From a candidate division KSB1 bacterium (lineage in GTDB: Bacteria; Zhuqueibacterota; Zhuqueibacteria; Zhuqueibacterales; Zhuqueibacteraceae), in NCBI GenBank assembly GCA_034506255.1, contig JAPDPX010000013.1:1-64000 (forward strand): a stretch of 64,000 nucleotides of DNA, in the 5' to 3' direction. A model generated the notes under the pieces. It was not told the origin of the DNA and did not search any database. It saw only the letters and a program-made list of their open reading frames with translations. Position numbers and translations under genes: made by a program. Of this stretch, positions 7,879 to 17,825 are shown one piece after another. The first letter of the stretch is position 1. Every line of letters starts with the position of its first letter.

Positions 7879-10647
7879 ATGAAAAAAATGCTGCTGCCCT
7901 TTCTCCTGCTGTTCCCGGCGGCACTGGTTGCCGGCACGGTCGGTAAAATCTCCGGCCGTGTTATTGACCGGGAAACCGGGGAGCCGCTGCCGGGCGCGAG
8001 CATCCTGCTCGAGGGCTCCACGCTGGGCGCGGCGAGTGATGTCAAAGGTGTCTACTACATTCTGAACGTGCCGCCCGGTCAGTACACACTGGTGGCGCGC
8101 ATGATGGGCTATGCCGAGCAACGGGTCAGCAAGGTGCGCGTCAACGCCGATCTCACCACCGAAATCGATTTCGCCATGAGCTCGACGGTGCTGGAGCTGG
8201 GCGAGGGGATCGAGGTGGTGGCGGAACGGCCGTTGCTGCAGAAGGATGTGACGGCAACGCAGAACATTGTGCGCGGCGAGGAGATTACCGCTGCGGCAGT
8301 CAATTCCTTCACCGGTGCCATGGTGCAAACCGCGGGCTTCGTGGTGATGGGAGTGGGCGAAGGCGGAGCGGTGAATGATTCGGAGGGCGGCGGCATTCAC
8401 GTGCGCGGCGGCCGCGGCGGCCAGCTCGGCTACATGATCGACGGCTTCTATGTCGAAGATGCCTTGTATGGCGGGCTGGGCTCGGATGTGACGCGCAACG
8501 GCATTGAAGAACTCTCCGTGCTCACCGGCACGTTCAACGCGGAATATGGCGAGGCGCTTTCCGGTGTGATCAATCTGGTGACCAAGGAGGGCGGGCAAAA
8601 GTATGAGGGCCTGCTGCGTTACGCCACCGACGAGCTGATGATCGGCCAGCTCGGCGACATCAAACACAACAACTGGCACACCCGCCGCCAGGAGTTTTCG
8701 CTGGGCGGGCCGGTGCCCATGCTCGGCGACAAGTTCCGCTTCTACGCCTCCTTCGATCACCACGTCACCAACACCTATCTCAACGTCACCAAAAGCGTGC
8801 TGCCGGAGGATGCCCACGTGTTCGGCCGGCCGGATTCGCTGGCGATTCTCTATCTCGACGGGGACGGCTTCGTGCGCCTGCCGCAATACTACATTGAAGT
8901 CGTCAACGGCGTGCCGGTGTTGCGCGAACGTGCTGCGCCCGGCACCACGCCGCAGGTGCAACGGGCCGGAGTGGTGCATTATCACAACAACAACACCTTC
9001 AACTTTCAGTATCGCGGCAACGCCAAACTCACCTTTGCGCCCACCCCCTCCACGAAACTGATCATCGGCACCACACTCACCGACCAGCGCTACAAAAACT
9101 ACAGCCACGCCTTCAAGATGCTGCCCAACCACGCCAACCGCACGTGGGTGAAAAGCGCGCTCACCAATCTGACCTGGAACCATACGCTTTCGCCCAGCAC
9201 GTTTTATACCCTGCGGCTGGGCGATTTCCGGCTGTGGCGGCGGGAAGGTTTGGGCAAACCCTACGATGAGATCGTGGTGCCGCGCGCGGTCAGCGATGCC
9301 TTCGGCGGGCAGTCCAACTACGAGTTCTACGGTGCCTACATCGACTTCACCGCCGACGGCGACACCGTGGTGGTGCTCTCCGATGACGACTACAGCCAGG
9401 CCTACCGCTCCTGGACGCAGACCCTCAACCTGGATATGACCTCGCAAGTGTCCCGCCATCACCAACTCAAATTCGGGGCCGAGTTCAAACGGCTGGATTT
9501 GCGCAATCACATCATCAGCAGCCTCAACACCTACAACATCACCACCTACTACCGCTTCAAACCGGTGCAAATCGCCGCCTATCTGCAGGACAAGATGGAA
9601 TTCCAGGACATGGTGATCAACCTCGGCCTGCGCTGGGATTATCTCGACCCCAAGAGTGACTATGTCGAGTCCAAGCGCGATCTCACCGAAACGCGCGTGA
9701 TTGAGCGGGCCCAAAAGAAGATTCACTTCAGCCCGCGGCTGGGCTTCGGCTACCCCATCACCGATCGCGCTGTGCTGCACTTTGCCTACGGCCAGTTCAC
9801 GCAAAATCCGGATTACAACTTCTTTTACCGCGGCCTGAATTTTGGCTGGTCCACCGCGGTGCCCAACATCGCCGACCATTTCATCGTCGGCAACCCCAAT
9901 CTCAAACCCGAGCGTTCGACGGTTTACGAGCTGGGCACCAAGGTCAAGATCGCCGAGGATCTCGCCGGCGATGTCACGGTTTACTACAAGGACATCTTTG
10001 ACTATGTTTCGACCATCTACTTCGCGGATGCCACGCCGCAGGATTATTTCACCTTCGTGAATGAGGATTATGCCAACGCGCGCGGCATCGAAGTGACGCT
10101 CGAAAAACGCTTCCGCCACAACTTCTCCGGCCGTTTGGCCTACACCTTTTCGCGCGCCGAAGGCAACTCGGCCAGCGAATACACCCATTACAACGAGTAC
10201 ATCAATCAATCCGTGCTGCAGGAGGTGCCCCCGAAGAAAGCAATCACCATGGATTGGGATCAACCGCATACACTCAGCTTTGTGCTGGATATTCGCCAGC
10301 CGCGCAACTGGGGCGTGAACATTTATGGCCGCTTCGGCAGCGGTTTGCCCTACACCCCGGTGGATGCCCGCGGCCGCCAGCTCGATGAGAGCAACAGTGC
10401 GCGCAAGCCCTGGACCGGCACGGTGGATCTGCGCCTCTCCAAAGAGTTCTCCTGGCAGAACCTGCACTTCGAGCTGTTTTCCGACCTCACCAACGTTTTC
10501 AACAAGCGCAACGTGATCTCGGTGTTTCAAACCACCGGCAGTCCCTACCAAAGCACCGTGCCCGGCATCAGCGTGGAAAACGAAGAGCGGCCCTATTTCT
10601 TCGGGCCGCCGCGCCACGTCGAACTGGGATTGCAGGTGGAATTTTGA
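7879..10647 (+). CDS. TonB-dependent outer-membrane receptor with CarboxypepD_reg-like N-domain
   Basis: 922 residues from ATG 7879, where a Sec signal peptide (MKKMLLPFLLLFPAALVAG) follows a GGAGG site; the extra 28 residues upstream are not signal-like. A carboxypeptidase-regulatory-like domain (about 23-110; GRVIDRETGEPLPGASILLEG) precedes a plug domain (IHVRGGRGGQLGYMIDG, GTFNAEYGEALSGVINLVTKEG). A beta-barrel with alternating aromatic strands fills the rest and the protein ends in an aromatic residue (GLQVEF). Substrate unknown. No SusD-like partner follows. The next two genes encode a secreted protein and a PorV-like protein, so the receptor may belong to a surface export or anchoring module. 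Confidence 0.9.
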   Translation: MKKMLLPFLLLFPAALVAGTVGKISGRVIDRETGEPLPGASILLEGSTLGAASDVKGVYYILNVPPGQYTLVARMMGYAEQRVSKVRVNADLTTEIDFAMSSTVLELGEGIEVVAERPLLQKDVTATQNIVRGEEITAAAVNSFTGAMVQTAGFVVMGVGEGGAVNDSEGGGIHVRGGRGGQLGYMIDGFYVEDALYGGLGSDVTRNGIEELSVLTGTFNAEYGEALSGVINLVTKEGGQKYEGLLRYATDELMIGQLGDIKHNNWHTRRQEFSLGGPVPMLGDKFRFYASFDHHVTNTYLNVTKSVLPEDAHVFGRPDSLAILYLDGDGFVRLPQYYIEVVNGVPVLRERAAPGTTPQVQRAGVVHYHNNNTFNFQYRGNAKLTFAPTPSTKLIIGTTLTDQRYKNYSHAFKMLPNHANRTWVKSALTNLTWNHTLSPSTFYTLRLGDFRLWRREGLGKPYDEIVVPRAVSDAFGGQSNYEFYGAYIDFTADGDTVVVLSDDDYSQAYRSWTQTLNLDMTSQVSRHHQLKFGAEFKRLDLRNHIISSLNTYNITTYYRFKPVQIAAYLQDKMEFQDMVINLGLRWDYLDPKSDYVESKRDLTETRVIERAQKKIHFSPRLGFGYPITDRAVLHFAYGQFTQNPDYNFFYRGLNFGWSTAVPNIADHFIVGNPNLKPERSTVYELGTKVKIAEDLAGDVTVYYKDIFDYVSTIYFADATPQDYFTFVNEDYANARGIEVTLEKRFRHNFSGRLAYTFSRAEGNSASEYTHYNEYINQSVLQEVPPKKAITMDWDQPHTLSFVLDIRQPRNWGVNIYGRFGSGLPYTPVDARGRQLDESNSARKPWTGTVDLRLSKEFSWQNLHFELFSDLTNVFNKRNVISVFQTTGSPYQSTVPGISVENEERPYFFGPPRHVELGLQVEF

Positions 10648-10751
10648 AGGCCGGGTGGCGCGATTGTGACAGAGGCGCAGGAAGGCAACGGCGGGGAAGG
10701 GGACACTTTCCCTGCCGGAGGCATTTCGACCAGGTTTCAAGAGAGGGTGTC

Positions 10752-13655
10752 ATGGATTTCAAAAAATACCGTTTGCTTTCACTCCTGCTCATCGCGCTGT
10801 GGCCGTTTGTCGAACCGCCGGCGCACGCGCAGGAACCCGGCATGACCAAGCGCGAGTTTTTCGAGCAAATTCTCGCTCCCGCGCGCGGGCTGAAACCACT
10901 GCCCGCACCGGCGAAGCCGGGCGCCTTCATCGATCGCAAGCGCAGCGTGCTGGATGTCGGCAAGCTGGTGGTGCGCCTTTCCAACGGCGCGGTACTGGGC
11001 TATGATCGTTGGGGCCTCAATCACCAATGGCCGGCGGGCGGTGATTTGACCTACTACTGGACGCTGGCGCCGATGGTGGGGGCTCGCACGCCGCGCGGCT
11101 TGAGCGTGGCCATTGGCACGCGCGGTGCGGCGCGCGACCATGAAGAGGAATACCAGCCGCTGCCGGGCTACGATGCCGGCAAAGTCATCGAGGAGGAAAA
11201 CATCGGCATCGCGATGAGCGACCTCCCGCAAAGCTGGCCGGCAAACTGGCCGCGCAACCCCTACACCGACGGCATCACCAAGCTCCGCTTCAACATCGAA
11301 CAGCCGCTCGATCAGGATCATCCCGAGGGCCGCGGTTTGCGTTTCCCCGGCTCGTTCAACGGCAAGGTCGTCGCCGACCGCGAATGTTATTTTGTCGTGA
11401 CCGACAATGATCCCAAGGACGGCAACATCGCCAGTGCCAATGACGGTGTGGGGCCGCTCAACATCCGGGTCGATCTGTGGGGTCTGCAATGGGGCGATGC
11501 CCTCAATGAAGATTTCATCATCTGGAAGCAGATCGTCACCAACATCGGCGGGGACACCCTGAAGGACCTGTACATCGGCATGCACGGCGACCCCGACACA
11601 CCCGAGCAGGGCACCAACGAATGGACCGACGACTTCGCACTGTTCATTCCGCCCAATTCCGCCGGTTATGACCCGCTGTTGTGGAATACGGTTCTGGTGT
11701 GGGATGGCGATGATCGGGCGCAGGGTTTCATCGAGAAGAACGTGCCGTGGATCGCGATGAAAGTGCTGGAAACGCCGGTTGACCCGGCCACCGGCCGGCA
11801 GCGCGGGCTGACCACCATGTATTTGTTCGACTACAGCTCGGCTGCGCAAAGCGACCGCGCCGCCTACGCCGAGCTCAGCTTCGGGATTCAACCGCCCGAC
11901 AATGTCAATCCGCATCCCGACGATTATACCCGGACGCCCAACTCCTACGGCCCCGACATCACGTTCGTTTTTGCCTCCGGCCCCTTTGACTTGCCGCCGG
12001 GTGAAAGCCTGACTTTTGTGCTGGCGGATATCCTGGGCGCCAATCGTGCGGACGTGCTCAACAATGCCGTGCTGGCACAGGTGCTGTACAACAACGACTA
12101 CAAAGCGGCCGAACCGCCGAAGGAGCCGTGGCTGCGCGCCGTGCCTGGTGATGGCAGCGTCACACTCTATTGGGATGCCACACCGAGTGAAACCAGCAGT
12201 GACCGTCTCACCAAGAACAACCGGTTTCAGGGCTACCGTATTTATCGCAGCGATGACCGCGGCCGCACCTGGGGCACACCGATCACCGATGTCAACGGCA
12301 CAGTGGTCGCGTATGTGCCGCTGGCGCAATTCGACTTGAATGACGACATCACCGGCATCGATCCCCTGTCACCGTATCTGGATTTGGGCTCGAACACCGG
12401 TTTGGCGCACAAATTCGTCGACAACAACGTCATCAACGGCTATGAGTACTGGTATGCGGTGACCGCCTACGATTCGCGTGACGAGTTCAAAGTCAACCCC
12501 AGCGATCCCAGCGGCATTCCGGTGCCGCCACTGGAGAATTCACGCAAGAACAATCCCAATTTTCCCAATGACAACACCGTGGCGGTGGTGCCGCTGCCGC
12601 GGGTGGCGGGCTTCAAGGCCGGCCAACTCACCGGCCCGGAGCGTTTGAGCGGCCACGGCACCGGCGATCTCCTGCTGGAATTGCTCGATGAGGTGAGCGT
12701 CCTTTCCGAGGAATACACGCTGAAATTTGAAGGCTCCGGCGCTGCGCTGCGTTTCACCATCACCAACAAAGCCGGTCAAGCCGTGCTCAGCAACGTCACC
12801 GCTGTGCAGGGTGAGGAGACGATTCCGGTGTTCAATGGCATCCGGCTGCGAGTGTTGAACGATCCCGACAATGTCTTGAACACGCGGCTGGCCGGTTTCT
12901 TCGTGGGCAACACCGACCAGCCTGCGGCCACCAACTACACCATCAGCGTGCGGCCGCAGCAGGCCATCAATGAAGCGGATTATGAAGTGCGCTTTACCGC
13001 CGCCGGCGACACCTCGCTGCGGCTCGGCACCAATCCCGCCATCCCTGTGCCCTTCGAGATTTGGAATGTCTATGAGCGCACGGCACCGGTGAAAGTGGAT
13101 TTCTTTCTTTCCCAGGCGAGCACCGACTCGACGCCGGAGATGCGGCGCATGTGGACCAGTGGCGATGAGATGACCATCCGCGAAAAGGTGGCGGGCCGTG
13201 ACCGCTTCACCTGGAAAATCACGCTGGCTGCGCCTGCCGAGGGCGAGGCCATTGCGCCGCAAACTGGCGACGTGGCGCGGGTCTATTTGACCCATCCCTT
13301 CCAGAGTGAAGATGCTTTCAAATTCACCACCCGGGCCGCCAGCACGGCGGCCAGTGCGGCCGATTTGGCGGGGGTGCGCGTCGTGCCCAATCCCTATCGC
13401 GTCGCCTCGGTGTTCGAAACGACGTTGTTCAACAAGGAAATCCAGTTTCGCCACCTGCCGGCGCGATGCACCATTCGCATTTACAACCTCGCCGGCGAAT
13501 TGGTGAAGACCATCGAGCACAACAATGGCACCGCGATGGAGCCGTGGAATCTGCGCACCTACAACGATCAGGAGATCGCCTTCGGCATCTACTTCTATCA
13601 TATCACGCTGCCGAACGGCCAGCAGTCCATGGGAAAGTTTGCGGTGGTGAAGTGA
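10752..13655 (+). CDS. Large secreted protein with fibronectin-III-like segment and C-terminal sorting-like domain
   Basis: 967 residues from ATG 10752, which starts a signal peptide ending near AHAQ; the 36 upstream residues in frame are not signal-like. The first 480 residues resemble repeat-rich proteins found with PorV in FCB bacteria (GMHGDPDTPEQGTNEWTDDFALF) but have no named fold I recognise. A fibronectin-III-like stretch (about 490-600; PGDGSVTLYWDA, GYRIYRSDDRGRTW, GYEYWYAVTAYD) follows. The last 90 residues (GVRVVPNPYRV, IRIYNLAGELVKTI, AFGIYFYHI, GKFAVVK) look like a FlgD-Ig/type IX secretion sorting tail. It is probably exported across the outer membrane with help of the following PorV-like protein. 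Enzymatic activity not evident. Confidence 0.85.
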   Translation: MDFKKYRLLSLLLIALWPFVEPPAHAQEPGMTKREFFEQILAPARGLKPLPAPAKPGAFIDRKRSVLDVGKLVVRLSNGAVLGYDRWGLNHQWPAGGDLTYYWTLAPMVGARTPRGLSVAIGTRGAARDHEEEYQPLPGYDAGKVIEEENIGIAMSDLPQSWPANWPRNPYTDGITKLRFNIEQPLDQDHPEGRGLRFPGSFNGKVVADRECYFVVTDNDPKDGNIASANDGVGPLNIRVDLWGLQWGDALNEDFIIWKQIVTNIGGDTLKDLYIGMHGDPDTPEQGTNEWTDDFALFIPPNSAGYDPLLWNTVLVWDGDDRAQGFIEKNVPWIAMKVLETPVDPATGRQRGLTTMYLFDYSSAAQSDRAAYAELSFGIQPPDNVNPHPDDYTRTPNSYGPDITFVFASGPFDLPPGESLTFVLADILGANRADVLNNAVLAQVLYNNDYKAAEPPKEPWLRAVPGDGSVTLYWDATPSETSSDRLTKNNRFQGYRIYRSDDRGRTWGTPITDVNGTVVAYVPLAQFDLNDDITGIDPLSPYLDLGSNTGLAHKFVDNNVINGYEYWYAVTAYDSRDEFKVNPSDPSGIPVPPLENSRKNNPNFPNDNTVAVVPLPRVAGFKAGQLTGPERLSGHGTGDLLLELLDEVSVLSEEYTLKFEGSGAALRFTITNKAGQAVLSNVTAVQGEETIPVFNGIRLRVLNDPDNVLNTRLAGFFVGNTDQPAATNYTISVRPQQAINEADYEVRFTAAGDTSLRLGTNPAIPVPFEIWNVYERTAPVKVDFFLSQASTDSTPEMRRMWTSGDEMTIREKVAGRDRFTWKITLAAPAEGEAIAPQTGDVARVYLTHPFQSEDAFKFTTRAASTAASAADLAGVRVVPNPYRVASVFETTLFNKEIQFRHLPARCTIRIYNLAGELVKTIEHNNGTAMEPWNLRTYNDQEIAFGIYFYHITLPNGQQSMGKFAVVK

Positions 13656-13740
13656 GGCCGGCGGGCGCGGCGGCGTTTGTGCCACAACAAACACCGCACG
13701 GCCCCGGCGATTTTGAATTCTCGACCTGGAGAACGGGCAT

Positions 13741-14775
13741 ATGAAATCGCAAACATGGTTGCTGATGCTGGTGCTGTTGCCGGCACCGGCACTGGCGCAA
13801 TTCGACAATGCCGGCACCTCGGCTGCGAATTTCCTGAAGATTGGTGTGGGCAGCCGGGCGGAAGCCATGGCCGGCGCTTACGTGGCGCAAGCCAGCGACA
13901 TTTCCACCGTTTTTTGGAATGTCGCCGGGCTGGCGGATGTGCGCCAGCGCGAGCTGATGATCGCCCGCACGGACTGGATCCTCGACGTCAATCTCGTGGC
14001 GGTGGCTGTCAGCCTGCCGCTCGGTGAAAATGCCACCCTGGCAGCGAGCGTGAACGCTTTGAGCATGGGTGACTTCGAAGAAACCACCCCGGAAGCGCCG
14101 GATGGCACCGGCATTCACCTCGGCGGCAGCAATCTCGCCGCGGGGCTGGCCTATGCCAAACGGCTGACCGATCGTTTCTCCGTTGGCCTGCAGGGCAAGT
14201 ATGTCGGCGAAAGCGTGGCCAACTCCAAGGCCCATGGTTTCGCGCTTGACTTCGGCACACTTTATCAAACCAATTTTCGCGGCTTGAAGATCGGCATGTC
14301 GATCTCCCATTTTGGCACCAAATTGCAATTGTCCGGACGCGAGCAGCTCATCCGCGTGGACGTCGCTCCCGGCCTGGGCGCCAACCCCGATGAAACGCCC
14401 GCCCGTCTGGAAACCGAGGCCTGGCCGATGCCGCTGGTGTTTCGCCTGGGCGTGTCGCTCGATGTCTTCCGCTTTGAACACCAGGCGCTGGTCGCCAACG
14501 TCGACTACTTCGACTATCGCGACGTGGCCCCCGGCTTCTGCGTTGGCGGGGAATACTCGCTGAATCGTTTCGTCTTTGTGCGCGGCGGCTTCCGCGCACT
14601 CACCCATGCCGACAACATCGATGACCCCGACAACCAGACCTTTCTTCCAACCCTGGGCGGCGGCCTGGATCTGCACCATGCCAAATCCAGTTACCGCCTG
14701 CGGCTGGACTATGCCTACTCCGATCTCGGCCGCTTGAGCCAGGCCCATCGCTTCACCTTTGCCTTCGTGTTTTGA
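13741..14775 (+). CDS. PorV/PorQ-family outer-membrane protein
   Basis: 344 residues with signal peptide (MKSQTWLLMLVLLPAPALAQ) followed by the family hallmark FLKIGVGSRAEAMAGAYVA and FWNVAGLAD. The rest alternates like a beta-barrel and ends with an aromatic (FTFAFVF). PorV/PorQ-type proteins help deliver and attach type IX secretion cargo at the cell surface. It lies 85 bases after a gene whose product carries a sorting-like tail, and is probably its delivery partner. The start follows CTGGAG about ten bases upstream. Confidence 0.9.
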   Translation: MKSQTWLLMLVLLPAPALAQFDNAGTSAANFLKIGVGSRAEAMAGAYVAQASDISTVFWNVAGLADVRQRELMIARTDWILDVNLVAVAVSLPLGENATLAASVNALSMGDFEETTPEAPDGTGIHLGGSNLAAGLAYAKRLTDRFSVGLQGKYVGESVANSKAHGFALDFGTLYQTNFRGLKIGMSISHFGTKLQLSGREQLIRVDVAPGLGANPDETPARLETEAWPMPLVFRLGVSLDVFRFEHQALVANVDYFDYRDVAPGFCVGGEYSLNRFVFVRGGFRALTHADNIDDPDNQTFLPTLGGGLDLHHAKSSYRLRLDYAYSDLGRLSQAHRFTFAFVF

Positions 14776-14780
14776 GTGTT

Positions 14781-14815
14781 GCGGACCGGTCGGCGCGGCA
14801 TGGCGGCCGGTCCGC
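14781..14815 (+). terminator. Hairpin after the PorV-like gene
   Basis: Perfect 9-base arms GCGGACCGG (14781-14789) and CCGGTCCGC (14807-14815), just after the stop codon. No clear U-tract follows, so intrinsic termination is only likely. Confidence 0.5.
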
Positions 14816-14888
14816 TCCCCGAGTGTTGTGCGTCGCGGCTTCCCGCCCGGTCCCTCATGCGGCAGTCCCATGATTCTCTGCCACGCGG

Positions 14889-14917
14889 TTGACTTTTGCC
14901 CCACGGGATGATATATT
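14889..14917 (+). promoter_or_regulatory. Consensus sigma-70 promoter abutting the esterase start
   Basis: TTGACT (14889-14894), 17-base spacer, TATATT (14912-14917). The predicted start of transcription, about 14924, coincides with the ATG at 14925, implying a leaderless mRNA. Confidence 0.65.
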
Positions 14918-14924
14918 GCCAGCG

Positions 14925-15668
14925 ATGAGGCCACCGCATGAAATCGGATGTTTGTTGCTGCACGGATTCACCAGCAGCCCGCAGGAAATGGCCGGGTTGG
15001 CCGCGTTGCTTGCCGAAAAGGGTTACACCGTTCGCACTCCACGCTTGCCCGGGCACGCCACTCATCCCCGCGATTTGCTCCATGTTTCCCATTATGACTG
15101 GCTGGCCACCGCCGAACAAGGTTTGCAGGAAATTCGCCAAATCAGCCGGCAACAAGTGGCCATCGGCCTGTCGCTCGGAGCCACTCTGGCTTTGCACTTG
15201 GCTGCCAACTTCAGGGTGGCAGGAGTGGTGGCGCTGGCGCCCGCGCTCAAACTCTCCTGGTGGGCTGCTGCCAGTGTGTATTTGCTCTCACCCTTCAACT
15301 ACATTCGCCACAAAGCTGCCGGCCCGGATGTGAAGAATCGCGCGGGCAAGGCTCTGCTGCAGAGCTATGAATCCTATCCCATCGCCGCGGCCAAGCCGGC
15401 GTTGCGGCTGATGCGGCTGGTGCGGCGTGAACTCCCCCGCATCACGGCGCCGCTGCTGGCGGTGCATGCACAGGATGATCACGTCATCCCGGTGGGCAAT
15501 CTCGACTATCTGCTCCGCCAGGTGAAATCTCCCCGCGTGGAGAAGTTGATCGTCACGAATTCCTATCATGTGTTGACGGTCGATCATGATCACGAGGAGA
15601 TTTTTGCGCGCGTGCTGGCATTCATCCATCACGTGACCGTCCCCGCCGCCGTGACGGCGGCCCGCTAG
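14925..15668 (+). CDS. Alpha/beta-hydrolase, Est30/monoacylglycerol-lipase-like carboxylesterase
   Basis: 247 residues from ATG 14925; the in-frame TTG at 14889 lies inside the promoter and is unlikely. The opening LLLHGFTSSPQEM carries the oxyanion HGF motif. The nucleophile elbow is GLSLGAT, the acid sits in HAQDDHVIP and the catalytic histidine in NSYHVLTVDHD. These order and spacings fit the Est30/YvaK group of small esterases acting on short- to medium-chain acyl esters. No signal peptide, so cytoplasmic. The promoter spacing suggests translation begins at or near the 5' end of the transcript. Confidence 0.88.
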   Translation: MRPPHEIGCLLLHGFTSSPQEMAGLAALLAEKGYTVRTPRLPGHATHPRDLLHVSHYDWLATAEQGLQEIRQISRQQVAIGLSLGATLALHLAANFRVAGVVALAPALKLSWWAAASVYLLSPFNYIRHKAAGPDVKNRAGKALLQSYESYPIAAAKPALRLMRLVRRELPRITAPLLAVHAQDDHVIPVGNLDYLLRQVKSPRVEKLIVTNSYHVLTVDHDHEEIFARVLAFIHHVTVPAAVTAAR

Positions 15669-16033
15669 AGCGGAGCGGCACGCGTCCCGTCCATTCAGAT
15701 GGTACACTCGTTCGGCATTGACCCACCCTGTGAGGCAGACTTCCCGTCTGCAAACCAGGCAGGCAAAATGCCTGCAGTGCAAAACTTTTCAGGCGTGATC
15801 GTTTCCCCGGATGAATTGCCATGTGCGCCTGCACACCCATCACGATAAAAATGCCACCCAGCCCTCTTGTCCGCCTGCCGGCTGGCAAGTCTGCGCCACG
15901 GCGTTTTTGTGGCTACCAAAGTTGAAACGCGAGAACGCAAGTTTGTATGGCTTGGTGTTCTGCGCGCCCTGACGGTTCAAAGAAACTGCGCGGGCGGGCT
16001 ATTTTTTCAGGGGTAATATTTCAAGAATGCCAT
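15669..16033. other. Gene-free stretch with a double-hairpin repeat
   Basis: About 365 bases before the ABC exporter pair. Apart from the palindromic repeat at 15735-15775 I see no gene, and no convincing promoter. Confidence 0.4.
15735..15775. repeat. Dispersed palindromic repeat, copy 1
   Basis: Two adjacent perfect hairpins: GCAGAC/GTCTGC (15735-15751) and GCAGGC/GCCTGC (15759-15775), joined by AAACCAG. The same pair, in the opposite orientation, occurs at 52811-52852. Confidence 0.7.
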
Positions 16034-17815
16034 ATGGCCGTTGCCTCCACCATCAAAACAAGTTTGAGCGAGTTGCGTGAGCTGGCGCCGCTGCTGCCCC
16101 ACCTCCGGAAATACCGCGGCCGGATTGCCCTGGGCGTGGTTTTCATCTTCGTCACCAACATTTTTGCCCTGCTCGGGCCAAAGGTGTTGCAGCGCGCCAT
16201 CGACATGCTGCGCGCCGATCTCACCTCCGCACGGCTGCTGCGCGCCGCCGGCCTGATTTTGCTGGTTTCTGCGGCCGAGGGCTTTTTCCGCTACTGGATG
16301 CGGCAAACCATCATCGTGGTGTCGCGTTTCGTGGAATACGATCTGCGCAACGATTACCTGCGGCATTTGCAGCGCATGTCACGCGGCTTTTTCAACCGTC
16401 ATCCCACCGGCGACTTGATGGCGCGTGCCACCAACGATTTGAACGCCGTGCGCGCCGTGCTCGGGCCGGGCATCATGTATGCCTCCAACACGCTGGTGGT
16501 CGGCATGGGTGCCTTCATTCTGATGATGCTGATGAGTGTGAAGCTCACGCTGCTGGCGATGCTGCTGCTGCCGCTGATGGTGGTGATCGTGAAAGTCACG
16601 ATGGACAGGATTTACACCGCCTACCACCAGATTCAGGAGCAGTTTTCCAGGATCACCGCGCGCGTGCAGGAAAATCTCTCCGGCATCCGCGTCATCAAAT
16701 CCTATTTGCGCGAGGCTTTCGAAATTGAGCAGTTTGGCCGGCTCAACCGCGAGTACATGCGGCAGAACATCGCGCTCAGCAAAGTGGAGAGCCTGTTGTG
16801 GGCGGGCATGGGCACGCTCTCCGGCGCCGGTATCCTGCTGCTGTTGTGGGTCGGCGGCCGGGAGGTGATTTACGGCCGGCTGAGCTGGGGGGAATTCGTC
16901 GCCTTCGTGGCATACCTCGGCATGCTGACCTGGCCGATGATTGCGCTGGGATGGGTGATCAACGTCGTGCAGCAGGGCGCCGCCGCGATGGGGCGGATCA
17001 ACCGCATTTTGCGCGAGACGCCGGAGATTCGGGACACGCCGGACACCGATCACACTCTCACCACCATTCGCGGCGAAATCGAATTCCAGAACGTCAGTTT
17101 TCGCTACCATGAATCGGCGTGGGCGTTGCGCCACATCAATCTCAAAATTCCCGCCGGCATGACGCTGGCGATCGTGGGCCACACCGGCAGCGGCAAATCC
17201 ACGCTGGTCAATTTGATTCCACGGCTGTTCGATCCCACGGAAGGCCGCGTGCTGATCGACGGCACCGACATTCGGCGCATCCCGCTGGCGGTGCTGCGCC
17301 GGCACATCGGCTGTGTGCCACAGGAGACCTTTCTTTTCTCCGACACGATTCAGGAGAACATCACCTTCGGCAGCGCGGTGAACAACGGGGAATCGCTGCA
17401 GGCAGCCGCCACCCTGGCGCGCATTCGCGACGAGATCGAATCGTTTCCGGAGCGCTATGCCACCCTGCTGGGCGAGCGCGGCATCAATCTTTCCGGCGGA
17501 CAGAAACAGCGCGTCGCCATCGCGCGCGCCATCCTGCGCCAGCCGCGCATCCTGATTCTCGACGATGCCCTGTCAGCGGTGGACACCTGCACCGAAGACG
17601 AGATTCTGCGCGGGCTGCGCGGGGTGATGCGCGAGCGCACCAGCATCATCATTTCCCACCGCATTTCCACGGTGCGGGATGCCGATCTCATCGTCGTGCT
17701 CAAAGACGGCATGATCGTCGAGCGCGGCACGCATGAATTGTTGCTCGAAAAGGACGGCCTCTACGCCGAGCTGAGCCGCATGCAGCAATGGGAAGAGGAT
17801 TTGGAGAACCTGTAG
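16034..17815 (+). CDS. ABC exporter half-transporter with degenerate Walker B (BmrC/TM287-like)
   Basis: 593 residues from ATG 16034. Six transmembrane helices (about 1-310) precede a nucleotide-binding domain with Walker A GHTGSGKS, Q-loop CVPQETFLF, signature LSGGQ and H-loop ISHRIS. The Walker B is ILILDDALSAVD: the catalytic glutamate is replaced by aspartate, as in the non-hydrolysing half of heterodimeric exporters such as BmrC or TM287. The partner gene begins 10 bases after the stop. Exporters of this class move drugs or lipids across the inner membrane; the substrate cannot be read from the sequence. The longer frame to 15947 lacks membrane or family character and is rejected. Confidence 0.9.
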   Translation: MAVASTIKTSLSELRELAPLLPHLRKYRGRIALGVVFIFVTNIFALLGPKVLQRAIDMLRADLTSARLLRAAGLILLVSAAEGFFRYWMRQTIIVVSRFVEYDLRNDYLRHLQRMSRGFFNRHPTGDLMARATNDLNAVRAVLGPGIMYASNTLVVGMGAFILMMLMSVKLTLLAMLLLPLMVVIVKVTMDRIYTAYHQIQEQFSRITARVQENLSGIRVIKSYLREAFEIEQFGRLNREYMRQNIALSKVESLLWAGMGTLSGAGILLLLWVGGREVIYGRLSWGEFVAFVAYLGMLTWPMIALGWVINVVQQGAAAMGRINRILRETPEIRDTPDTDHTLTTIRGEIEFQNVSFRYHESAWALRHINLKIPAGMTLAIVGHTGSGKSTLVNLIPRLFDPTEGRVLIDGTDIRRIPLAVLRRHIGCVPQETFLFSDTIQENITFGSAVNNGESLQAAATLARIRDEIESFPERYATLLGERGINLSGGQKQRVAIARAILRQPRILILDDALSAVDTCTEDEILRGLRGVMRERTSIIISHRISTVRDADLIVVLKDGMIVERGTHELLLEKDGLYAELSRMQQWEEDLENL

Positions 17816-17825
17816 GACGTGCCCG

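Noticed and set aside
5681..10740. Very long open frames on the reverse strand at 5681-7384 (567 codons) and 7825-10740 (971 codons).
   Set aside because: They lie opposite genes with clear domains, have no signature motifs, and reflect the high G+C codon bias of the sense strand.
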